From positions 1-64,000 of the forward strand of contig JAEUJY010000001.1 in the NCBI GenBank assembly GCA_016794525.1: 64,000 nucleotides of DNA, given 5' to 3'. Positions 55,284 through 64,000 of the stretch are shown here, in pieces. The notes beneath the pieces were generated by a model that saw nothing but the letters and a program-made list of their open reading frames with translations, searched no databases and had not been told where the DNA came from. This DNA comes from Myxococcales bacterium (GTDB lineage Bacteria; Myxococcota_A; Polyangia; Haliangiales; Haliangiaceae). The translations under genes and the position numbers were made by a program. The stretch's first letter is position 1; each line of letters starts with the position of its first letter.

Positions 55284-58200
55284 TCAGCGGCTGGCCCAGT
55301 CGTTCGGCGCGCCGACCGGCCCCGGCCACTCGGTCGCGGCCCAGGCGCGGAGGTCGTCGACGTAGCCGCCGCGGACGCCGGCGATCGCGCGCAGCAGCGG
55401 CACCGTCAACCACAGGTCGTGCGCGTGGGTCAGGCTGCCCGTCGGGAACCAGGTGTCGGACGGCCCCGGCGTGGTCACGGCCGAGAGGTCGGTCTCGGCC
55501 AGATCGAGCTTCCACCAGGTCTCGCGGTCGTTGTCCGTGTCGGGCTGGAAGCGCGGCCACGTGTACCCGACCACCTCGAAGCCATCGGTCACGTCGTCGA
55601 AGGCGATCAGGAACGCCTCGGTCACCTTGGCGCGCAGCTGCGGCTCGGTCACGTCGAGGTGGTCGAGCTCGGTGAGCAGCTCGACGCGGTCGACGCGGCC
55701 GCGCCAGTTGGAGATCAGCAGCCGCGGGCTCACCTCGCGCATGGCCCAGCCGGTCAGCGCCGCGCCCTTGCCGTTGTCGCGCATCTGGTACGCCTTCATC
55801 ATCGTCGCGAGGTAGCGGACCGGCTCCCACGGCGACGGACAGGCGATCCGGCACACGCTGCCGCCCGCGGTCAGCGTGGCGCGGGGCAGGTCGTCGACGT
55901 GGATCAGCGCGTACGGCCAGTCGACCGGGTCGACCGACGACGTCGTCGTGACGCTGGGGTGCCGGTTGCGCGCCCCCGCGTTGAGGATCATCTGCAGGTG
56001 GTACCAGGCGGTCGAGTCGTAGTCGCCCTTGAGCGGGCTGTGGGCCGCGTCGACGATCGTCGCCGGGCACGCGGTCGTCGTGCACACGTCGTGGTTGGCG
56101 TGGATCGCGAGCTGTGGCTCGAAGTCGTTGCGGTCGGCGGCCATGATGTGCGGCGCCAGCGGGAACACCACCTGGTGCGCCGCCATCGGCCACGACAGCA
56201 CCTCGCCGTCGATCTGCGCGTTGGGCGGCGGCGTCACGAAGACCTGGCGGCCGACGCCCTCGAGCTGGTTGGCCTGCAGCTGCTCCCAGTACTTGACCGC
56301 GACCCACTGCGCGAGGCTGCGCTTGGTCAGCTCCATGCTGGTGCCGCGCAGCACCGCGGCGTCGAGCGTCGGGCTGCGGGTGGCGCGGTAGTTGGTGCCG
56401 TCGGCGGGGCAGGCCTGGCCGCCCGCGGCGGCGCTGTTCATCCACGTGCACTGCGCGCCGACGAACTGCTGCGCGCTCTCGGTGAGCGTCCCCAGCGCGT
56501 AGGGCAGGGCGGCCACCGCCAGCGGATCGCCGTGGTCGAGCGCCGCGAGCTGGGCCGCGAGGACCGCGTAGGCCTGGGCCGGGTTGGTGCTGCCGGCGAT
56601 GCGGCAGGTGGCGCCGTACAGCGTCACCAGCGCCGGCGCGGCGCCGGTGATCGTGACGACCACGTCGTCGGCGCCGTCGCGATCGAGGTCGGCGACCGCC
56701 AGCTTGCCGGGCGCGCCGGCCAGCGCCTGCGTCAGCGGCGTCGTGAAGGCGCCGTGCCCGTCGCCGTGCAGGACGACGATCGCGTTGGCGGTGCGCCGCG
56801 CGATCACGACGTCGAGATCGTGGTCGTCGTCGACGTCACCGAGCGCCACGTCGGTCGCGGGGCCGCCGATCGCGCTGGGCGCGGCGACGCTGAACCCGGT
56901 CGCGGTGCGGCGCACCACCGTCAGCGAGCCGCCGCCGCCGGCGTTGGCCACGACGAGATCCAGCCGGCCGTCGCCGTCGACGTCGCCGATCGCGACCGCC
57001 TGCGGGCTGGTGCCGGCGCCGACGCCGATCGCGATCGCGGCGGCGAAGCTGCCGTTGCCCAGGCCGGGCAGGATCCGCACCTGGTTGGCGCTGGCGTTCA
57101 CGACCACCACGTCGAGCAGGCCGTCGCCGGTGACGTCGGCCGCCGCCACGTCGACCGGGTTGGTGCCGCCGGCGATCGGCTGCGCGGGGCCGAGCGCGCC
57201 GGCGGCGCCGAGGTGGATCGCGGTGAGGTTGTTCGCGGTGGCCGCCGCGACCACGTCGAGCGCGCCGTCGCGGTTCCAGTCGCCGGTCGCCAGCGCCTGG
57301 GGCGCGCCGACGGTGGCGCGCGACGCACCCGGGCCGAAGCTGCCGTGGCCGTCGCTGGGCAGGCTCCACAGCGCGCCGGGGAGCGCGCTGGCGCCGACGA
57401 TCAGATCGTCGTCGCCGTCGCCGTCGAGATCGCCGGAGGTGCCCACCGTCGGGCTGATCGCCGGTTGCGAGACGTAGATTGTCTGCGCGCCGCCGAGCCC
57501 GGCGCTGCCGCCGCGGACCAGCCACAACCGCAGCGCCGCCGGCAGCGCGACCAGCGCGTCGAGGTAGCCGTCGTGGTCGACGTCGCGCACGTCGAGGCCG
57601 CCGGGGGCGCCGAGCAGCGCGGTCGTCGTCGTGCGGGTCGCGTCGAACGCGCCGGTGCCGGCGTCCCACGCGCACGCGCCCCACAGATCGAGCGGGTGGA
57701 TCTCGGGCAGCCACGAGTTCCAGTCGGGGAGCTGGATCGCGGTGGGGAGCTGGCGGAGGTTGGTGGTGCGCGCCGGCAGCGGCGTCGTCGCGATGCCGCG
57801 GACGTTGTCGGCCATGCGCTGCGGATCGGTGAAGCCGTCGGGGAACAGCTGCGGCAACAGCGCCCCGGTCTCGGGCTGGACCGCGTCGACGCCGGCGCCG
57901 GCGGCCCAGCCGGCGAGCGCGTCGGGATCGGGGCCGGTGGCGAGGTTGCCGTCGAGGCCCGGGCCGGGCTGGTACGGCGGGTTCCATGGGCGGCCCAGCC
58001 GCGGCGCGGCGTTGGCGCGGACGTACGACGCGATCTGCTCGCCCTGCTCGCGGGTGAGCCCGTGGAAGACCGCGCGGCCGACGATCGACGCGTTCGAGAA
58101 CGCGAAGTACTCGAGGTCGCGGCCGTCCTCGGCGTGGCAGTCGGCGCACGCCGCGACGATGCGGTGGTGGGTCGGCTGCGAGTCGCTCCACAACAGGTCG

Positions 58201-58884
58201 CGGCGCCGCCACAGCGCCTCGCCGGCGGCGATCTCGGTCGGCCGCGGCGGCGAGCCACGCGTCGGGATCGTCGACAGGGAACGCCGGCAACAGGTCGGTG
58301 CCGGCGCTGGCGGCGCCCGCGCCGGTGCGCAGGTTGAGCTCGGTGATGCGGTACCCCGAGCCGGCGCCGTCGGTGCCGTTCCAGCGCAGCTCGAGCGTGT
58401 GGTCGCCGGCGGCGCGGCACGTGGGCCCGGTGCACGACAGGGCCAGCGGGACCAGCACGCGCACGGTGCGGAAGCCGCCGCCGACGCCGCCGTAGACGCC
58501 GTCGAGGCCGATCGGCAGGGTGTGGGCGTTGTCGAGGTCGACCCAGGCGCCGCCGTCCCAGCGCACCGACGCCTCGGCGCCGCCGGTGAAGCCGTCGCGG
58601 CGGGCCAGGCCGTGCGCGCGCAGGTACAGCGCGGCGTCGTTGGGCGCCGCGGCGTCGAGGCGGATCGTCCGCGCGACCACCGCGGCCGGGTCGGGGACCG
58701 CGGGGTCGGCGGGGCTGTTGAGGCCCGCCGCGGTGTCCGGCATGACCTCGATCGGCAGCGTGACCGGCGGCGGCGTGCCGGCGTCGGGGGTGACCAGCGC
58801 GGATGGCGTGGTGGGGTCGGGGTCGACGCACGCCAGCGTCGCGCCGGCGGCGGCGAGCAGGAACCAGGTGGGACGGAGCAGCAT
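55284..58884 (-). CDS. Secreted cytochrome c/FG-GAP repeat lipoprotein, interrupted by a frameshift
   Basis: Begins at ATG 58884 with a lipoprotein signal (WFLLAAAGATLAC) and reads in one frame to the DDPDAWLAAA segment near 58240-58260. The coding text then continues only in another frame (PTEIAAGEALWRRRDLLW) to the stop at 55284. The 3601-bp span minus one base is exactly 1200 codons, so one surplus base in the GC-rich run explains the break. After it come a haem site (CADCH, 58134-58148) in a cytochrome-like domain, and about seven FG-GAP/VCBS-type calcium motifs (DVDHDGYLD, DLDGDGDDD, DVDGDGRLD). A ~400-residue C-terminal domain without recognised family follows. Either a recent pseudogene or a sequence error. 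The frame upstream of the break in the second half (to 58901) is a shadow. Confidence 0.75.
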
Positions 58885-59015
58885 CCGCGGCGGTACAGCA
58901 AGCGACGCGCCAGGCGGGAGCGCGCGCCTGGCGTCGTCGTCGTGGCGTCACCGGGACGTCGACGTCCCGGCGGGGCGGGCCGCGCGGGATCTGGCGGTGC
59001 CAGGGGCCGTCGCGC

Positions 59016-59582
59016 TCAGGCGCGGGCGCCGCGCGCGTCGCAGGCGAACCACAGCACCAGCCGCGGCGGGCGGCGGCCGTCGTCGAGCATCGCCGGGCCG
59101 AGGAACAGGCCGGGCGCGACCTCGCGCAGCTCGTCGCGGATCATCCGGATCGGCCGCGGGTTGGGCGCCTGATCGTAGTCGAGGAAGATGCACGGGCGGC
59201 CGTCGATCGCCGACGGCTCGACCTTGGTCGCGAACGGGAACCAGCGCTTGCCGTCGCCGAGCCGCACGCGGTTGATGCCGCGGCCCCGGGCGTCGTCCTC
59301 GGCGGCGAAGCTCTTGCCGGCCCACGGGAAGAACCGCGCCGCGGCCAGCGCGCGCACCGCGCGGCCGCGCAGCCCGTGGTCGAGGCCGCGGATCGCCAGC
59401 ATCCGGCAGGTCGGGTTGCCGTCGAGGGCGGCCAGGCGGGCGGGCACCGATCCGCCGCGGTACACGGCGGTCAGCGCGGCGACGTCGAGCGCGGCCAGCT
59501 CGTCGAGTGTGGTCGGCCGAGCGGGCGTCGCGGCGGTGGTGACGGTGGCGGCGGACGCGGGCGCGGTGGCGGTGGTGGTCAT
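59016..59582 (-). CDS. Protein of unknown function encoded with a TetR regulator
   Basis: 188 residues from ATG 59582, overlapping the TetR stop (ATGA). An Ala/Thr-rich leader precedes a compact domain (LDELAALDVAALTAVYRGGSVP; NRVRLGDGKRWFPFATKVEP; RPCIFLDYDQAPNPRPIRMI; FLGPAMLDD). The order of motifs faintly recalls the GXWXG/DUF4334 group, but I would not assign it. No signal peptide. The overlap with the regulator suggests it is the regulated function. The 131-bp gap to 58884 has no gene. Confidence 0.65.
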   Translation of the reverse strand: MTTTATAPASAATVTTAATPARPTTLDELAALDVAALTAVYRGGSVPARLAALDGNPTCRMLAIRGLDHGLRGRAVRALAAARFFPWAGKSFAAEDDARGRGINRVRLGDGKRWFPFATKVEPSAIDGRPCIFLDYDQAPNPRPIRMIRDELREVAPGLFLGPAMLDDGRRPPRLVLWFACDARGARA

Positions 59583-60292
59583 GGCGAGTCCTTGGTGGCG
59601 CGTGGAGCAGACGGACCGGCGATCGCCGCCCACGCGGTGGCGGCGACCTCCCGGGACAGCGCGGGCGTGAACGCGACGTAGCCGGCGCGGGTGGCGCGGA
59701 TCATCCCGACGAACGCGCCCCACACCGCGATGATCAAGGCCGGGGCCGAGCCGCCGCGCAGCGCGCGGGTGGCCAGGCCCTGCTGCACCACCGCCGCGAT
59801 CGGCGCGAGCACGCGCAGCTCGACGGCGCGCGACGCGGCGTCGAGGTAGTCGCCGTGGTGGTGCAGCTCGAGGAACGCGAACGCCCGCGGCTGCTCGCGG
59901 GCGAAGCGATCGAGCGCGGCCCACAGCGCGTCGAAGCGCGCGCGCAGCGTGCCGGTCGTGGGCACGCCGGCCGCGAGCGCCGCGCCGAGCGCGGCCTTGG
60001 CGTCGCGGAACACCAGGTTGACCAGCTCGTCCTTGCTGGCGACGTGGCGGTAGACCGACGCGGGCGCCATGCGGGCGGCGGCCGCGATCTCGGGGATCGA
60101 CGCGCCGTGGTAGCCGCGCTCGGCGAACAGCGTCAGCGCCGCGTCCAGCAGCGCCTCGCGACCGCCGACCCGCGGCGGTCGCCCCCGGCCGCGGCGCGGC
60201 GCGGTGGTCGCGGAGACCGCGGAGACCGCGGCCGCTCCCCCCGGGCGCCGGGCGCGGCGGGCCGCCGGTCGAATTTGGGAGCGAACGTTCAT
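59579..60292 (-). CDS. TetR/AcrR-family transcriptional regulator
   Basis: 237 residues from ATG 60292. An Arg-rich leader of ~42 residues precedes the helix-turn-helix (ALLDAALTLFAERGYHGASIPEIAAAARMAPASVYRHVASKDEL). The C-terminal ligand domain (FAREQPRAFAFLELHHHGDYLD) matches regulators with TetR_C-type pockets. Cotranscribed with the downstream gene at 59016-59582. A likely operator overlaps its start codon, pointing to autorepression. Confidence 0.92.
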   Translation of the reverse strand: MNVRSQIRPAARRARRPGGAAAVSAVSATTAPRRGRGRPPRVGGREALLDAALTLFAERGYHGASIPEIAAAARMAPASVYRHVASKDELVNLVFRDAKAALGAALAAGVPTTGTLRARFDALWAALDRFAREQPRAFAFLELHHHGDYLDAASRAVELRVLAPIAAVVQQGLATRALRGGSAPALIIAVWGAFVGMIRATRAGYVAFTPALSREVAATAWAAIAGPSAPRATKDSP

Positions 60293-60296
60293 TCGC
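60281..60296. promoter_or_regulatory. Candidate TetR operator overlapping the start codon
   Basis: GCGAACGTTCATTCGC has inverted GCGAA/TTCGC ends and an inner palindrome GAACGTTC. It covers the ATG at 60290-60292 and lies next to an A/T-rich stretch (cgcaaaatagatac), the probable promoter. Confidence 0.45.
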
Positions 60297-60386
60297 AAAA
60301 TAGATACGCCCGCGGCGCGCCGCTGTCCAGCCCAAACCGGCCCGCCCCCGCGCGCGGCGGCCCCCCGGGCGTCCCCGCGCGCGCGA

Positions 60387-61199
60387 TCAGTAGGCGTGGA
60401 TCAACGGCCGGACTTCGCTGCACGGCCGGCACATCGCGTTGGGCAGGCCGGTGTTGCGGCGGGTGCGGCCGGCGATCGCCTTGAACACCGGGCCGCTCTG
60501 GACCTCGTCGCACTGCAGGCACGCGTTGAGCGAGCCGTCGGGCAGGTGGTACGGCTGATCGAGCGCCGCGAAGCACGGCGCCAGGCACGCGGCGCGGGTG
60601 TGGACGGTGTTGTAGTACCAGATCTGCGCGCACGGCTCGGTGAAGCCGAGGTCGCGCAGGCACTGCACGTGATCGGCCATCGGCCCGTCGGGGAACGCCA
60701 GCCCGCACGCGCGCACCGGCGCGGTCAGGTCGTTCGTCTCCATGTAGACCGCGAGGTCGGCCAGCGGCGAGCACCGGCCGCACACGCCGAAGTGCGTCGG
60801 CACCGCGCCGGCCGCGATCGCCGCCGCCTGGGTCGGGAAGTCGCGCAGCCGGTACTGCCGCGCGCCGCCCGGCTCGCGGACCACCGCGCACACCGCGTCG
60901 TCGCTGATCGGCGGCGCGGGTGCGGCGTACGGATCGGCCGCGAGCGGCGGCGGCGGATCGAGCAGCTCCCAGGTGCGCAGCGCCGCGACGTCGGCGGCGG
61001 TGTACGCCGGCGGCTCGAAGTCGAGGTCGCCGCAGCTGCAGCGCGGCGCGCACTGCTCGTCGGTCAGGCCGGTCGCCGCCGCGGGGCGGCCGAACAGCAC
61101 CGGGCAGCTCGGCGCCGCCGCGCCGTCGCCGCACGCGGCGAGCGTGGCGAGCGTGGCGAGCGCGAGGCGCGGCGACGTGGCGAGGGTGATGCGAGGCAC
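60387..61199 (-). CDS. Cys-rich lipoprotein of unknown function
   Basis: 270 residues from GTG 61199, the first start that gives a lipoprotein signal (LALATLATLAAC). The mature chain has many paired cysteines (CSCG, CGRC, CLQC, CRPC) but none in a CXXCH haem motif, so disulfides or zinc sites are more likely. No family recognised. It precedes the TetR pair on the same strand with ~94 bp between, which include the probable TetR promoter. Confidence 0.62.
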   Translation of the reverse strand: MPRITLATSPRLALATLATLAACGDGAAAPSCPVLFGRPAAATGLTDEQCAPRCSCGDLDFEPPAYTAADVAALRTWELLDPPPPLAADPYAAPAPPISDDAVCAVVREPGGARQYRLRDFPTQAAAIAAGAVPTHFGVCGRCSPLADLAVYMETNDLTAPVRACGLAFPDGPMADHVQCLRDLGFTEPCAQIWYYNTVHTRAACLAPCFAALDQPYHLPDGSLNACLQCDEVQSGPVFKAIAGRTRRNTGLPNAMCRPCSEVRPLIHAY

Positions 61200-61234
61200 G
61201 GCGCGCCGCAGTGTCCCACGCCCGCGCGCGCCGG

Positions 61235-61789
61235 TCAGCGGCCCCACTCGATCTCGAGGCCGCCGGTCATCGTCCAGCCGCCCTCGACCAGCGTCAGCCG
61301 CGTGCCGAGCGCGAACGACAGCGCCGGGTCGGGGCCGGCCGCGCGCGGGTCCTGCATGATCATCGCGCCGAAGAGCCCGACGCCCACGTACGGCCGGCGG
61401 ATCGGCCCCATCGCGTCGCCGTACCACAGGTAGCCAGCGCCGAGATCGAGGTTGGCGGTCATGCCGAGGGTGCGGATCGAGCGGATCGCGGTGGCGAGCG
61501 CGGCCCAGCGGACCGCGCCGCCGGCGCGCAGGAGCTGGGCGTGCTGCGCGGGGCCACCCGGCGACGCCACCGCGCCGGCCAGCTCGCCGCGCCACTGCAG
61601 CGCCCGCCAGTAGCGGCCCAGGTGCAGCGCGATGCCCAGCCCGACCATGCCGTCCTGGCCGGGGCGGATGCGGATGTACTCGTCCTGCATCGCCATGCCC
61701 ACGCCGCGCCGCCGGCCGAGCTCGTCGGCGCGGGCCGTCGCCGCTCCCAGCGCGAGCAGCGCGAGCGCGGCCACCGCCGCGCGGCTCAC
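61235..61789 (-). CDS. Exported barrel-like protein of unknown function
   Basis: 184 residues from GTG 61789, overlapping the stop of the upstream gene by 4 bp. A signal peptide (AAVAALALLALGAATARAD) precedes Gly-rich alternating strands (MVGLGIALHLGRYWRALQW; LDLGAGYLWYG; RPYVGVGLFGAMI; TGGLEIEW), compatible with a small outer-membrane barrel. Paired with the next gene. Confidence 0.62.
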   Translation of the reverse strand: MSRAAVAALALLALGAATARADELGRRRGVGMAMQDEYIRIRPGQDGMVGLGIALHLGRYWRALQWRGELAGAVASPGGPAQHAQLLRAGGAVRWAALATAIRSIRTLGMTANLDLGAGYLWYGDAMGPIRRPYVGVGLFGAMIMQDPRAAGPDPALSFALGTRLTLVEGGWTMTGGLEIEWGR

Positions 61790-62406
61790 CGTCCCCACGC
61801 GCCCCCCAGCACGATCGCCCACGCGGCGTCGTACGCGACCGGTGCTGGCGTCGGCGTGCACGCGCCGCGGCACGCCGCGCGGCTGACCGCGGCGGTGGTG
61901 TGCGGGCGGGCCAGGCCGAGGCGCAAGCCGATCGTCACCTCGCCGCGCGCGCGCCGCGACACCCGCCCGAAGTCGAACTGGGTCGCGGCGCCGACGAACA
62001 CGCCCGGGCGGGTCAGGCGGCCGCCGCCGTCCCAGGCGTACGACTCCAGCTCGGCGCCCAGATCGAGGCGCAGATCGATCCCGTAGCGTCGGTCGCCGTA
62101 ACGCTCGGGCTCGAAGCGGCCCGCGGTCCAGCGCAGCGCCGCGCCGGCGGTGAGCAGCAGCCCGTCCACCGGGGGCGTCGCGTCGCCGATCGCCAGCCGC
62201 GCGGTCTGCGCCGACGCGACGCCGGCCAGCGCCAGGTCGCCGCGGCGGACGGTGGCGTCGACGAAGCCGCCGGCGCCGACCGACGCCGCGCTGCCGATCG
62301 TGGCGCCGCGGATGGTCAGCCCGCCGCCGATCGACGAGGCGGGGCCGTCGTCGGCGCGCGCCGAGCCGACGCACGCGCCGAGCGCGGCGATGATCGCGAG
62401 TCGCAC
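61786..62406 (-). CDS. Exported barrel-like protein, partner of the preceding gene
   Basis: 206 residues from GTG 62406 with a short signal ([17 protein letters not shown]). The body is Gly/Ala-rich amphipathic strands ([50 protein letters not shown]) with one CRGAC pair. It probably forms an operon with 61235-61789. Function unknown. Confidence 0.62.
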   Translation of the reverse strand: MRLAIIAALGACVGSARADDGPASSIGGGLTIRGATIGSAASVGAGGFVDATVRRGDLALAGVASAQTARLAIGDATPPVDGLLLTAGAALRWTAGRFEPERYGDRRYGIDLRLDLGAELESYAWDGGGRLTRPGVFVGAATQFDFGRVSRRARGEVTIGLRLGLARPHTTAAVSRAACRGACTPTPAPVAYDAAWAIVLGGAWGR

Positions 62407-62501
62407 GCCTCCCTGTACGCGCGGCGCCGGGGCTCGATCTAACGCGGATCGATCGTCGGGCCAGGCTGGGCCTGGGCCGTGCCGTGGGCTACATTGCGCC
62501 G

Positions 62502-64000
62502 ATGTCCGCGCCCCGGCCGCTGTTCGGCTACCGCAAGTTCTGGGCTCACCGCCTGGGGCCGGCGCCGTTCCTGCCGACGACGCGCGCCGAGATGGACGAG
62601 CTGGGCTGGGAGGTGTGCGACGTCGTGCTGATCAGCGGCGACGCCTACGTCGATCACCCCAGCTTCGGCATGGCGATCGTCGGCCGGCTGCTCGAGGCGC
62701 AGGGCTTCCGGGTCGGCATCATCGCGCAGCCCGACTGGCGGTCGGCGGCGCCGTTCGCCGCGCTCGGGCGGCCGGCGCTGTGCTTCGGCGTCACCGCCGG
62801 CAACATGGACTCGATGGTCAACCGCTACACGTCCGACCGCAAGCTGCGCTCGGACGACGCCTACTCGCCGGCCGGCGCCGGCGGGCTGCGGCCCGATCGC
62901 GCGGTCGTCGTCTACGCGCAGCGCTGCCGCGAGGCGTTCGGGGACGTGCCGATCATCATCGGCGGCATCGAGGCCAGCCTGCGGCGCATCGCGCACTACG
63001 ACTACTGGTCGGACGCGGTGCGACGCTCGGTGCTGGTCGACTCGCACGCCGACCTGCTCGTCTACGGCAACGGCGAGCGCGCGATCGTCGAGATCGTCCA
63101 CCGGCTGGCGCAGCGGCAGGCGATCGAGACGATCCGCGACGTCCGCGGCACCGCGTTCCTCGGCGGCCGCGACGGCTTCGTCGAGCTCGACTCGACGACC
63201 GTCGATCGCCCCGGGCCGGTGGCGCCGCCCGTCGATCCGTACGCGATGGTCGAGGCGCAGCCGGGCGCGGCGTGCGCGACCGACGCCGAGACGGCGCCGC
63301 CCGCGAAGCTCGTGCAGCTCCGGCCGCGGCCGCCCAAGGTGCCGCGCGAGCAGCAGGTCGTGCGGCTGCCGGCGTTCGACGTGGTGAAGTCGGATCGCGT
63401 GCTGTACGCCCACGCGTCGCGGGTGTTGCACCAGGAGGCCAACCCCGGCAACGCCCGCGCGCTGGTGCAGCGCCACGGCGATCGCGACGTCTGGTTGAAC
63501 CCGCCGCCCTTGCCGCTGACCACCGCCGAGATGGACGCGCTGTACGAGCTGCCGTACCAGCGCGTGCCGCACCCCGGCTACGCCGGCGCCAAGATCCCGG
63601 CGTACGAGATGATCCGGTTCTCGGTGACGATCCTGCGCGGCTGCTTCGGCGGCTGCTCGTTCTGCTCGATCACCGAGCACGAGGGGCGGATCATCCAGAA
63701 CCGCAGCGAGGACTCGATCCTGCGCGAGATCGAGGCGGTGCGCGATCGCACGCCCGGCTTCCACGGGATCATCAGCGACCTCGGCGGCCCCACCGCCAAC
63801 ATGTGGCGGCTGGCCTGCAAGACCAAGGAGATCGAGGCGGCGTGCCGCAAGCCGTCGTGCGTCTTCCCCGACGTCTGCGAGAACATGGGCACCGATCACG
63901 GGCCGCTGATCCAGCTGTACCGCAAGGCGCGCGCGCTGCCCGGCGTGAAGAAGGTGCTGATCGCCAGCGGCCTGCGCTACGACCTCGCGGTCAAGTCGCC
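62502..64000 (+). CDS. ygiQ: YgiQ-family radical SAM protein (3' end beyond the window)
   Basis: About 500 residues are visible from ATG 62502; the family is ~600-700. The N-terminal domain is typical ([62 protein letters not shown]). The radical SAM motif CFGGCSFC (CX3CX2C) follows in [20 protein letters not shown]. The [4Fe-4S] cluster generates a 5'-deoxyadenosyl radical; the physiological substrate of YgiQ proteins is not established. The last part lies past base 64000. Confidence 0.95.
   Translation, partial: MSAPRPLFGYRKFWAHRLGPAPFLPTTRAEMDELGWEVCDVVLISGDAYVDHPSFGMAIVGRLLEAQGFRVGIIAQPDWRSAAPFAALGRPALCFGVTAGNMDSMVNRYTSDRKLRSDDAYSPAGAGGLRPDRAVVVYAQRCREAFGDVPIIIGGIEASLRRIAHYDYWSDAVRRSVLVDSHADLLVYGNGERAIVEIVHRLAQRQAIETIRDVRGTAFLGGRDGFVELDSTTVDRPGPVAPPVDPYAMVEAQPGAACATDAETAPPAKLVQLRPRPPKVPREQQVVRLPAFDVVKSDRVLYAHASRVLHQEANPGNARALVQRHGDRDVWLNPPPLPLTTAEMDALYELPYQRVPHPGYAGAKIPAYEMIRFSVTILRGCFGGCSFCSITEHEGRIIQNRSEDSILREIEAVRDRTPGFHGIISDLGGPTANMWRLACKTKEIEAACRKPSCVFPDVCENMGTDHGPLIQLYRKARALPGVKKVLIASGLRYDLAVKS

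Noticed and set aside
58885-58901. Start of the FG-GAP cytochrome at 58901 in the second frame
   Set aside because: That frame gives a low-complexity Pro/Arg/Ala leader without signal peptide before the break, while the frame from 58884 gives a clean lipoprotein signal and globular sequence.
60387-61199. Additional c-type cytochrome in the Cys-rich lipoprotein
   Set aside because: CxxC pairs are present but none is followed by His.

Overview
The window is very GC-rich, gene-dense bacterial DNA. I infer a Myxococcota chromosome, probably Polyangia/Haliangiales-like. The reasons are many lipoproteins with Asp/Ala/Pro-rich linkers, Ser/Thr kinases (one fused to TPRs, one to a sulfatase-modifying-factor-like domain), an FHA-type sigma-54 activator, MopE-like 'CNG-DDDCDG' repeats, giant multiheme cytochromes and an in-frame selenocysteine codon. 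No rRNA, tRNA, insertion sequence or CRISPR array was recognised.

Layout. 1-11083: an extracellular electron-transfer locus. A diheme lipoprotein and a ferredoxin-FAD oxidoreductase run leftward. Diverging from them is a tightly overlapping rightward operon: SH3/beta-barrel protein, 30-heme periplasmic cytochrome, outer-membrane porin and 33-heme lipoprotein. These are the parts of a porin-cytochrome conduit. 11120-24052: housekeeping genes prs, rplY, pth, rpsF, rpsR, rplI and dnaB. The run is split by accessory genes (beta-propeller lipoprotein, lipase-barrel fusion, HD-GYP/LuxR regulator) and by GC-rich hexanucleotide arrays. 22484-31411: signalling (two Ser/Thr kinases, CBS protein, FHA-sigma-54 activator) and an ArsB-like permease. 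26578-39094: an accessory block with two small proteins sharing a 'GKR..T..L' motif and a shared 21-bp upstream element, a 1199-residue zinc-metallopeptidase-like protein, an AAA+ ATPase and a CpXC protein. I suspect an effector/contractile-injection-associated module, but no structural genes for such a machine are present.

39151-42745: a four-gene nucleoside-salvage operon (deoC, deoA, punA, cdd); its DeoC carries an unusual N-terminal helix and Cys-rich extension. 42747-50216: miscellaneous metabolism and transport, ending in a peroxiredoxin whose catalytic residue is encoded by in-frame TGA followed by a SECIS-like hairpin. 50230-58884: an ECF sigma/FecR pair, secreted proteins, a metallo-beta-lactamase lipoprotein, a ferredoxin and a frameshifted FG-GAP cytochrome. 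59016-64000: a TetR regulator with a partner gene, three envelope proteins, and the start of a YgiQ-type radical SAM gene that runs off the window.

Two things deserve most attention: the porin-cytochrome locus with 63 haem motifs in two proteins, and the selenocysteine peroxiredoxin that conventional gene calling would split or discard.
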